Virus record (IMG/VR): IMGVR_UViG_3300044675_006118 | Location: 1 to 23,921 of that record | Reading direction: 5' to 3' (one strand) | DNA: 23,921 bases | Origin: a virus | Shown here: positions 9,558-16,196 of the stretch, piece after piece | Numbering within the stretch: position 1 is the first letter of the stretch | Layout of the letters: each line of letters begins with the position of its first letter | Notes under the pieces: generated by a model | Told to the model about the DNA's origin: nothing | Seen by the model: only the letters and a program-made list of their open reading frames with translations | Database searches by the model: none | Translations under genes and position numbers: made by a program

Positions 9558-11132
9558 CTATGCTCCTACCTGGGTTGGTGATTCGCTTTCACCAGTAAAG
9601 TTGCCCAACGCATCTACACCAGCACCGGTGTTTGTTAGAATTTCTGCTGCCAGGGGACCAGTCTGTGCAGGTGAAGCCTGCGGTGTTCTTTCCCCGGCCA
9701 AGACCGGCAGTTCAGCAGCAGGTGCGTTGCCAATCAACACGTCTTTCACAGTGGTTCCTGACAGTTGTACGGCCTTAGGTATGGTTCCCCTGCTTTGACT
9801 AAAAGCCGTGTGCTGATTAACTGGCGCGCCTGTGATACGGTACTCAACTTGCGATTTGGTCACTGTGAATTTTAATTCGGTAAGAAGAAACGGAATAATT
9901 TTTTCTACCACAGCTTGAGGATCAGTAGAATTTTGCTGACCAGACCCTTGTCTGTTGTATCTGCCAATTATGGGTGCTGACAGATTGCCTGCACTATCAT
10001 AGCCATAAAAACGTATAGCCAGGCAGTAGTGTGCCTTTAGGTAATTGGTAGGTGTGGGTGTTGTCTGTTCGGCCAGGGTGCCAGTGGTGTCAAGTTCCTG
10101 TGATGCATTGATGTCAAGATTGGTAGGCCGATTGAGTTCTTGATTGGCCCTGAATAGATTTTGCACCAGGGTAATTCCATTGGGCTCGGTAACCTTGAAC
10201 TTGATCTCGGTTTCACTGTTGGCCATTCCGGTACCGCCGCCGGGCAGTTTAGTTTCTATTTCTAGATCATCTAGATAGTAGTCAACTGGAAATTTTGAAC
10301 TACGCACTGCATTGTTCACACTGGGCACTGTGGTGTTGTTGCCTATCGGTGCTCCGCCGCTCTGCATCAGCAAGGTCCAGCCTGATATAGAACGTCTAGG
10401 CTGCTTGATCAACCTGTTGTACTGTGTTGTAGTCAACAGATACCAGCTGATTTGATAGGTATAACTGGCATATTGATCCAGTACGTTGGGCTGGGTGATG
10501 ATGCGTTGGCCGGTGGCCTTTCCAAATGTAGAGTTCACTATGCGTTGCGTGGCATTGGACGAAGGTGGCGGGTTATCGGCTCGACCATCGCCCACCCCCG
10601 GTGACAGGGCCAAAGTCGTTGCTCCGCCGCCGGTCCTGACTAGTAAACTGTCTGCATCTTCTACTAATCCTCTGTTGACCCGGCCGGCAATCAAGCTGTC
10701 TGCTTCGTCAATCAGGGTGGCCTGTGTCTGTGCCAGTGTCTTGACTGGAGCATCCAGTCCTGAATCCTCTATGGGTTCTTCTATTGATCCTAGACCGCGG
10801 TTTATTGCAATAGGTTCTTGTACAGATACCAAGGGCTCTACAGTATTGCCACCTGGGTTTTGTGCAACTGCTCCTTGTGTTCTAGCAGTTTGCGGATTTA
10901 TGTCGCCAGGCGGCATGGCATTGTCTACTGGTGGAAAAATTGGCTCTCCACCTGCATCTACAACTGCTTGTAAACGGTTTATAGTGTCTTGGAAACCTGG
11001 AGCTAGATTTGTATATATTAGAAACTGTTCCAGTCCGTTGATGTACTGTTGTGCCTGCGCTACCGTTAGCCCCCCGGCTTGTATGGCTCGATTTGCTTCA
11101 TTGGAGAGACGTATTCCGTCGCGTGGTCCCAT
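9558..11132 (-). CDS. Virion structural protein (524 aa) with disordered linker
   Basis: Start ATG 11132 lies one base after the stop of the gp53-like gene. The order of parts is: an N-terminal helical segment of about 50 residues (SNEANRAIQAGGLTVAQAQQ), a Pro/Asn-rich linker to about 195, then a beta-rich domain with YTYQISWYLLTTTQYN, a DYYLDDLEIETKLPGG segment and KFKVTEPNGITLVQNLF. After an insert containing ELDTTGTLAE there is a second domain (HYCLAIRFYGYD, then FLLTELKFTVTKSQVEYRI) and a Pro/Ala/Thr-rich tail. The same ELDTTGTLAE peptide occurs in the protein at 11433-13067. It is probably a baseplate or tail-tube-proximal component, judging only from its place in the operon. Confidence 0.75.
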   Translation of the reverse strand: MGPRDGIRLSNEANRAIQAGGLTVAQAQQYINGLEQFLIYTNLAPGFQDTINRLQAVVDAGGEPIFPPVDNAMPPGDINPQTARTQGAVAQNPGGNTVEPLVSVQEPIAINRGLGSIEEPIEDSGLDAPVKTLAQTQATLIDEADSLIAGRVNRGLVEDADSLLVRTGGGATTLALSPGVGDGRADNPPPSSNATQRIVNSTFGKATGQRIITQPNVLDQYASYTYQISWYLLTTTQYNRLIKQPRRSISGWTLLMQSGGAPIGNNTTVPSVNNAVRSSKFPVDYYLDDLEIETKLPGGGTGMANSETEIKFKVTEPNGITLVQNLFRANQELNRPTNLDINASQELDTTGTLAEQTTPTPTNYLKAHYCLAIRFYGYDSAGNLSAPIIGRYNRQGSGQQNSTDPQAVVEKIIPFLLTELKFTVTKSQVEYRITGAPVNQHTAFSQSRGTIPKAVQLSGTTVKDVLIGNAPAAELPVLAGERTPQASPAQTGPLAAEILTNTGAGVDALGNFTGESESPTQVGA

Positions 11133-11133
11133 G

Positions 11134-11433
11134 TTAGAATCCCAACACTGTTTGTAAAGTTGTTATCCTGGGCAGGAATATTTCAACACCCACGGCAAAA
11201 TCCAAGGGTGGTTTTGTCAAGGTGTTGGGATTGCGCTGATAGAATACCCACCACAGTCCTGGATTACTGTAAAGATCATAAGCCAACAGATCGGGTCTGT
11301 ACTGATAGGTGAGATTGATGGCAAACGACAGATCATCCTGTAACGGCGGAATTGGACGATTGGTCATGGTGTCCAGGAAAAACTGACTGTAGCCAGTGGT
11401 GTAGTAAGGACTAGTGATGTCGTAGTTGGCCAT
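11134..11433 (-). CDS. 53: Baseplate wedge protein, gp53-like
   Basis: Small protein of 99 residues. It begins MANYDITSPYYTTGYSQFFLD and contains the run YQYRPDLLAYDLYSN, then WWVFYQRNPNTL and a C-terminal VGVEIFLPRI segment. This pattern (a 'RPD..aydlY.n..lWWv...N' block followed by a short 'G..i.iP' strand) is what I associate with gp53 and LysM-like wedge proteins that join neighbouring wedges. T4 gp53 is about twice as long, so this would be a compact form. ATG 11433 overlaps the upstream stop as TAATG and has a near-perfect AAGGAGG ribosome site, so high expression coupled to the upstream gene is likely. The gp53 assignment rests on motif style and context. Confidence 0.65.
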   Translation of the reverse strand: MANYDITSPYYTTGYSQFFLDTMTNRPIPPLQDDLSFAINLTYQYRPDLLAYDLYSNPGLWWVFYQRNPNTLTKPPLDFAVGVEIFLPRITTLQTVLGF

Positions 11434-13067
11434 TACCAGAATCCTCCTTTGAGTTGGTTGCCATTGGCAAATTCTTGTAAATTAAATTCTTGGCTGACTC
11501 GCTGCCGGCTCTGCACTGGTAGCAAGGTTATGGACATTTCCATCTTGGTTGGCACATAGGTTGGATTTTCAGTGTTTGGGCCGACGGGAACCGGCACAGT
11601 AGGGACAGCGCCTTTTGGTAAGGATCTGCCACCGGACAACAGTGCATTGGCCAGCCTGGACACAGAGCGCAAGGAATTGTTGGTGGTTTCCACCTGCTTG
11701 TTGCGTAATTGATTTTGATTCAGTTGCATGTTGTTGGAGCTGCCAGCACGGATATAGTCCACATCAGCTGGCAGGTTGTAGTTGAATGCTGTGACCAGTA
11801 CTGGATGATTGTTGAACTGGTACTCGCCAAGTCCGGTCAAGAAACACATGGGCGGTGGCGAGCCTAGATTGGGACTCTGTCCATAAAACATCTTGGTCAC
11901 TGATCTGAAAAAATGTATCACGGCCAAAAGATAATCAGCTTCCTGTGTGGTTTGTGCTGTGAACGTGGCCGTGATGGTGACATTATCTGTATAGCTGTTT
12001 TGATAAAAATATCCACGATAGTTACTGTGTGTAAGATCGTACGGACTGTAGTTGGCCTTGTAACTGGTGCTGATCGTGGGTGTATAAGGAAATATCACGC
12101 CATTGCTGTCCTTGAGTGGATTCAATATAAAGGCATTTTGGACATTGTATAGGTAACTGCTGTTGGCTGCCAGACTCAGTCGCACACGCCAATCAAGATT
12201 GTTCAGCTGGCGATTTTGATCTGCGATGGTCTGTTGTCGGCGAGCATTGGCCACGGCGGCCGCCACGGCTCTGGATTGTGCGGCACTGGCCTGCGTGGCT
12301 GGTTCTACAAAATCGTTGCCTACAAATACTGGATTGTTATCTTCATCTAGAGTAAAACCAGGATTGAGATTGCCGTCTTCGTCGAAGGCCTGGCGTTCAC
12401 GATAAGGATTGGGCGCTGTTAAGGATTCTGCCAGGGTGCCAGTAGTATCAAGTTCTGGTGAATTCTCATATGGGTCAGGCGCTGCCTCAAATGAATTTAG
12501 TAATACTGGACCATCTGCTTCGTTGGGTACGCTAACTCCTTCATCAATAAGAGCTTGATCTTGTGCAAATGTATTGGCTTCTGCTTCGTTGAGTCCAGAT
12601 GCAACAACAATACCAGTTTGATTTTCTACCACATCAAAACTGCCATTGTTGTTTGGTCTCACAACATAGTCACCGGGCACAACAATTTCTTGAGCCAACG
12701 GCTCTGGTGGTGCATTTTCTTCAGCAAATAGGTCTTGAATGACCGGAGTTGCGGAATTTTGTATTTGATTCGCTGGTTGATCAAATATAACCGGAGTAGT
12801 GAATGTGGTAGCAGTGTTTGGCACAGCATTAGCAGAAGTTCGTTCTTGGATCACCGGAACAGTATCTACTGGAGTAGCTGTCACCTGTGGGTTGTCGGCT
12901 GGATTTACTGGATTATCTGTTGTGTTGGGCTGAGGCCCATTTGCTGTTTCAAATTCTTGTTCGAGCGCAGCATCAAACACTTGAGCCTGTTGCTCACTAG
13001 TGAGATCTCCAAACGGAACGTATGCTCCGTCAAAAAAAACTAAAGTCGATTGTTCAAAAACTGCCAT
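11433..13067 (-). CDS. Virion structural protein (544 aa), first gene of the late baseplate operon
   Basis: Start ATG 13067 has an AGGA ribosome site and a late-type promoter element upstream. After a short N-terminal segment (STLVFFDGAYVPFGDLTSEQ), residues about 35-270 are Asn/Pro/Thr/Glu-rich and probably disordered, including ELDTTGTLAE and a putative fold with DYVVRPNNNGSFDVVEN. Residues about 290-440 are the folded core: LDWRVRLSLAANSSYLYN, TPTISTSYKANYSPYDLTHS, and EADYLLAVIHFFRSVTKMFYG followed by PPMCFLTGLGEYQFNNHP. This layout (beta strands, a helix selecting x-y-f-f positions, then a 'P..f' loop) is reminiscent of tube-initiator proteins such as T4 gp48/gp54, but I regard that as a guess. 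The C-terminus contains a conserved-looking KMEMSITLLPV strand. Confidence 0.75.
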   Translation of the reverse strand: MAVFEQSTLVFFDGAYVPFGDLTSEQQAQVFDAALEQEFETANGPQPNTTDNPVNPADNPQVTATPVDTVPVIQERTSANAVPNTATTFTTPVIFDQPANQIQNSATPVIQDLFAEENAPPEPLAQEIVVPGDYVVRPNNNGSFDVVENQTGIVVASGLNEAEANTFAQDQALIDEGVSVPNEADGPVLLNSFEAAPDPYENSPELDTTGTLAESLTAPNPYRERQAFDEDGNLNPGFTLDEDNNPVFVGNDFVEPATQASAAQSRAVAAAVANARRQQTIADQNRQLNNLDWRVRLSLAANSSYLYNVQNAFILNPLKDSNGVIFPYTPTISTSYKANYSPYDLTHSNYRGYFYQNSYTDNVTITATFTAQTTQEADYLLAVIHFFRSVTKMFYGQSPNLGSPPPMCFLTGLGEYQFNNHPVLVTAFNYNLPADVDYIRAGSSNNMQLNQNQLRNKQVETTNNSLRSVSRLANALLSGGRSLPKGAVPTVPVPVGPNTENPTYVPTKMEMSITLLPVQSRQRVSQEFNLQEFANGNQLKGGFW

Positions 13068-13085
13068 AATATTTTTCCTATACGA

Positions 13086-13093
13086 TATTTATC
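13086..13093 (-). promoter_or_regulatory. Late promoter element (GATAAATA) for the baseplate operon
   Basis: On the minus strand this reads CGATAAATA, one mismatch to T4 late consensus TATAAATA and matching NATAAATA. It sits about 19 bases before the ATG at 13067, leaving room for a very short leader carrying the AGGA ribosome site. It heads the nine-gene minus-strand baseplate operon, which are late genes in T4-like phages. Confidence 0.6.
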
Positions 13094-13108
13094 GCAAAAA
13101 TAAACCAC

Positions 13109-13124
13109 CTATATAATGATATAG
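13109..13124. repeat. Inverted repeat between the divergent promoters
   Basis: CTATAT (13109-13114) and ATATAG (13119-13124) form a six-base inverted repeat around AATG. It lies midway between the late element for the left operon and the TTGACA box for the gp55 gene, so it could be a protein-binding site. It is AT-rich, and chance occurrence cannot be excluded. Confidence 0.3.
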
Positions 13125-13127
13125 AGG

Positions 13128-13155
13128 TTGACAAATTCCAAAAGTGTTGTAAAAT
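13128..13155 (+). promoter_or_regulatory. Sigma70-type promoter for the gp55 gene
   Basis: A perfect TTGACA (13128-13133), a 16-base spacer and TAAAAT (13150-13155) make a strong host-type promoter reading rightward. The start codon of gp55 follows at 13181, with AAGGAG at 13167-13172. An AATAAATA late-type motif at 13153-13160 overlaps the -10 box, so the same site might also serve late transcription. Confidence 0.65.
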
Positions 13156-13180
13156 AAATACACATCAAGGAGATTCACTA

Positions 13181-14095
13181 GTGGCCACAACCATACCAAA
13201 AACCCCAGCAAAAGTCAACTATCTCAACAACAGAGATATATTAAAAGAAATACACCTAAGTAAAAACAGCTATTGTACCTATCGTGATCCGGTTCTGGAT
13301 CATCAATATGACATTATTCTGCCTACAATATTAAAAATAAATCAACGCACAGTGGCCGAAGCTAGACGCAACAGAGCCGACCGCATCAAGCGAGAAACTG
13401 GGCAAGTGGTTGATCCTGTTCGGATACCCAATACAGATCTAGTGTTCCGCATCACCTGCTGGGAACACATACCCATGGCACCCAAAAAGATACCCAAGAG
13501 TGCTACCAAAAAGAAAAAAATTGACGAAATATTTGAACTGGAATTAGAACCTGAAGATCCCTTGGCCGAACTGATCGAAGAACCTATCCTGAGTCCAGTA
13601 CATGTGAGACTGAACTTTCCTCCGTTTTATCATTACAGATTGGACGACAAAAAAGAACCGTTCTTGGTGGGCAAGAGCCACTGGAAGGGTGATCTCGAAT
13701 ACGGCGAGTTCTGCAAGGAGCATGGCAAAATGACTCGTAAATTGGCCACTATGTTTATGAAGCTGTGTGAACGTTATGCTACTAGATCAAACTGGAGAGG
13801 ATACACCTACAATGAAGAAATGCGGGGACAGGCCCTACTACAACTCAGCCAAATTGGTCTACAGTTCGACGAATCAAAATCGCAGAACCCTTTTGCGTAT
13901 TATACTGCCGCTATCACCAATAGCTTTACTAGAATCTTGAACCTGGAAAAGAAAAATCAACACATACGTGATGACATCCTGGAAATGAACGGACTCAATC
14001 CTTCATGGACCAGACAAAATGCTGGCAGGAGCAATCCTAACTTTGGGGCAGTAGTTACTAATATCGGCATCGATGAATACAACAACGACGGTTAA
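13181..14095 (+). CDS. 55: Late transcription sigma factor gp55 with long internal insertion
   Basis: Sigma-like factor that directs host RNA polymerase to phage late promoters. The GTG start at 13181 has an AAGGAG site eight bases upstream. Residues 13-21 (NYLNNRDIL) match the short N-terminal block seen in gp55 proteins. Residues about 200-262 match the sigma region-2-like core: WRGYTYNEEMRGQALLQLS, then FDESKSQNPFAYYTAAITN and a basic RILNLEKKNQ helix. The protein has 304 residues; T4 gp55 has 185. The extra 130 or so residues lie between the two blocks and include a Lys-rich stretch (about 102-114) followed by an acidic one (about 115-134). The C-terminus (IGIDEYNNDG) shows no obvious hydrophobic sliding-clamp-binding end. 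It is transcribed divergently from the late baseplate operon it would activate. Confidence 0.85.
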   Translation: MATTIPKTPAKVNYLNNRDILKEIHLSKNSYCTYRDPVLDHQYDIILPTILKINQRTVAEARRNRADRIKRETGQVVDPVRIPNTDLVFRITCWEHIPMAPKKIPKSATKKKKIDEIFELELEPEDPLAELIEEPILSPVHVRLNFPPFYHYRLDDKKEPFLVGKSHWKGDLEYGEFCKEHGKMTRKLATMFMKLCERYATRSNWRGYTYNEEMRGQALLQLSQIGLQFDESKSQNPFAYYTAAITNSFTRILNLEKKNQHIRDDILEMNGLNPSWTRQNAGRSNPNFGAVVTNIGIDEYNNDG

Positions 14096-14100
14096 CCAGA

Positions 14101-14122
14101 TGGGTTGCAAAACCCAGTTTTG
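14101..14122 (+). terminator. Hairpin with GCAA loop after gp55, weak terminator
   Basis: TGGGTT (14101-14106) and AACCCA (14111-14116) form a six-base-pair stem closed by the GNRA-type loop GCAA, followed by GTTTTG. It starts six bases after the gp55 stop. The T run is short, so termination may be partial. The same bases also include the -35 box of the next promoter. Confidence 0.45.
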
Positions 14123-14133
14123 TAGTGTATACT
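14105..14133 (+). promoter_or_regulatory. Sigma70-type promoter before the sulfotransferase-like gene
   Basis: TTGCAA (14105-14110), a 17-base spacer and TATACT (14128-14133) resemble a host-type promoter. The gene begins at 14228, so the leader would be close to 90 bases. I see no convincing riboswitch in that leader. The -35 box lies within the hairpin after gp55. Confidence 0.4.
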
Positions 14134-14227
14134 TTAATCTACAAGTCCATTTAAAAAAGTAGTAGTTTGCATTAATATACATTTTGGTCTGGAGTCCACC
14201 GGCCTTGTACACAATTAGGATTGTTAC

Positions 14228-15187
14228 ATGAACTACATTATTTTTACACAAGATATACCGGGTGAGCGAGACTGGCTTGAAAAAAAATTTGCCGGCTGTG
14301 AGTTTTTTGAGTCGCACGATAGTGGTAAGTGGCCTTGTGAGTATCCAATCACTCTTGCGCACAATGGTGTTTGGGAGGTTCCTCCAGATGTAATCAATGA
14401 TGTAAGCCATTGGCCAGGACAAACTTTTAAAAGTTTATTTAATTTAGACTTTGATGTTGTAACTAACCGCTGGACTGATTCAGATAATCTGCTGGTTGCA
14501 CCAGAGCAATTTAATAGAAATAACCTATCTAACAAGGCATTGATTTTGCATCTACCAAGATCTGGCACTATATTTCTACAAACCATTCTCAGTAATTTTT
14601 GCGGGTATGAACAAATTGTAGATTGGATGCCAGGCGGAAGCGGCCCACCAATCAATCATGACGTGCCACACTTGCCAAAGACTTCAGAATTAGGAACAGT
14701 TGAATGCGATCTAATAACTCAACACCAACCCGACATTTTTTTTGTGTATAGAAAAGATTGGTGGGAGTGGGTTGTTAGCAATTTGGTTGCTAACAACATT
14801 GGGTATTTTCATTATGATAATGTACCAGATCTGTCAAATATACCGTTGTTGCATATTACCCAAAACGATATTGAAAAGCAGGTCAAGATTGTAAAGTATG
14901 CATTTAATAATCTTTGTTATTTGGCCAGTAGATTTAGCAACATAAATTTTTATGTATTTGAATACAGCGAGTTAATTACGCACCAATCCTTAACTGATCA
15001 CAAAAAAATCAACTATAACAAAAAAGACCTTTTTAAAAATTATAATGAAATGAAGGAAATGTTCGACCAAGAATACAAGGATATGTTATGCACGTGGTCT
15101 ACTAGATGTCTAAATCATCTTGCAAAAATGGAGTGTAAATTTCCAAAAACGTTCAACCCTCTACAAAAAGTAGAAGCCCATGTCTAA
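14228..15187 (+). CDS. Sulfotransferase-like protein
   Basis: Residues 105-121 read LILHLPRSGTIFLQTIL, the 5'-phosphosulfate-binding loop of PAPS-dependent sulfotransferases (PRSGTTFL type). Residues 171-187 read FFVYRKDWWEWVVSNLV, with R175 and S184 placed like the Arg and Ser of the 3'-phosphate-binding motif. These families transfer sulfate from PAPS to sugars, lipids or proteins. The first 100 residues do not match the usual fold start and include MNYIIFTQDIPGERDWLEKK; they may be a separate domain. ATG 14228 has an AGGA site eight bases upstream. The gene is visibly AT-richer than gp55 and gp47 on either side, and its end overlaps the gp47 start by eight bases. The substrate is unknown. 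Cytosolic, with no signal peptide or membrane segment. Confidence 0.7.
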   Translation: MNYIIFTQDIPGERDWLEKKFAGCEFFESHDSGKWPCEYPITLAHNGVWEVPPDVINDVSHWPGQTFKSLFNLDFDVVTNRWTDSDNLLVAPEQFNRNNLSNKALILHLPRSGTIFLQTILSNFCGYEQIVDWMPGGSGPPINHDVPHLPKTSELGTVECDLITQHQPDIFFVYRKDWWEWVVSNLVANNIGYFHYDNVPDLSNIPLLHITQNDIEKQVKIVKYAFNNLCYLASRFSNINFYVFEYSELITHQSLTDHKKINYNKKDLFKNYNEMKEMFDQEYKDMLCTWSTRCLNHLAKMECKFPKTFNPLQKVEAHV

Positions 15188-16196
15188 TCTATTTCGTAAA
15201 GTTGCCATCTGTACCGACATACATTGGGGACTAAAAAGCAACAGCCTAGTTCACAATCGAGATTGTGAAGCATTTGTTGATTGGTTTATTGCCACTGCCA
15301 AGGATCAAGGTTGCGAAACCGGCATGTTCCTAGGCGACTGGCACAATCATCGTGCGTCAATTAATTTACAGACCTTGCAGTTTAGCCTGCAGGCACTGGA
15401 AAAATTGAGTGCGGCCTTTGACCAGTTCTATTTTATTCCGGGCAATCACGATCTGTATTATCGAGACAAGCGAGACATACACGGAGCCGAATGGGCCCGG
15501 CACTTGCCCAACATTGTTATCGTAAACGACTGGTTCCAAAAGGACGATGTTATTATTGCTCCTTGGCTGGTCGGAGACGATCATAAGCGTATACCCAAGA
15601 TGTCGGCCAAGTACATGTTTGGGCATTTTGAATTGCCGCATTTTAAAATGAATGCCATGGTAGAGATGCCAGACCACGGTGAGATCCGTGTGGATGCGTT
15701 TGGTGGAATTGAAACGGTATATTCCGGACACTTTCACCTAAGACAAAGCAAGAAAAACGTGAACTACATTGGAAACTGTTTTCCACACAACTTTGCCGAT
15801 GCTGGCGATAGTGCCCGTGGCATGATGGTCAAGGAGTGGGGACAGGCCGATCAGTATTTTAGCTGGCCCGGTCAGCCCTTGTACCGTGTGATGAAATTGA
15901 GCAAGGTGATCGATAGTGCCCCAGATTTGTTAGCTGCCAACATGCATGTGCGTGTGGAACTGGACATAGACATCAGCTACGAAGAAGCCAACTTTATCAA
16001 GGACACATTTGTAAAAGATTACCGTTTACGAGAGATGGCCCTGATACCAGTCAAGAGCACAGCAGTGGATACTGACATGGCACCGGGAGAAATCAAGTTT
16101 GAAAGCGTAGATCAGATTGTTACAGATCAACTTACTAATATTGAAAGTGAATTCTACGATCCAAAATTACTGTTAAAAATATATCAAAATCTATGA
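15180..16196 (+). CDS. 47: Recombination nuclease subunit gp47 (Mre11/SbcD-like)
   Basis: Metallophosphoesterase subunit of the gp46/gp47 complex, which resects DNA ends for recombination-dependent replication and host DNA breakdown. All expected metal-site motifs are visible: D13 and H15 (CTDIHWG), D53 with H55 (LGDWHNHR), the N89-H90-D91 block (IPGNHDLYY), H149 (MFGHFE), and H184/H186 (YSGHFHLRQ). The length of 338 residues is close to T4 gp47 (339). Start ATG 15180 overlaps the end of the sulfotransferase-like gene by eight bases, and the stop overlaps the gp46 ATG (ATGA), so the two subunits are translationally coupled. It probably needs Mn2+ or Mg2+, as the family does. Confidence 0.93.
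   Translation: MSNLFRKVAICTDIHWGLKSNSLVHNRDCEAFVDWFIATAKDQGCETGMFLGDWHNHRASINLQTLQFSLQALEKLSAAFDQFYFIPGNHDLYYRDKRDIHGAEWARHLPNIVIVNDWFQKDDVIIAPWLVGDDHKRIPKMSAKYMFGHFELPHFKMNAMVEMPDHGEIRVDAFGGIETVYSGHFHLRQSKKNVNYIGNCFPHNFADAGDSARGMMVKEWGQADQYFSWPGQPLYRVMKLSKVIDSAPDLLAANMHVRVELDIDISYEEANFIKDTFVKDYRLREMALIPVKSTAVDTDMAPGEIKFESVDQIVTDQLTNIESEFYDPKLLLKIYQNL

Noticed and set aside
8776-9798. 340-codon open frame on the plus strand opposite two structural genes
   Set aside because: Antisense to genes with strong coding features; it is Cys/Ser/Ile-rich like a reversed reading of the real frames and has no coupling to neighbours.
10486-11157. 223-codon plus-strand frame opposite the 524-residue structural gene
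   Set aside because: Composition is typical of a reverse reading, and the sense frame fits the operon with tight junctions.
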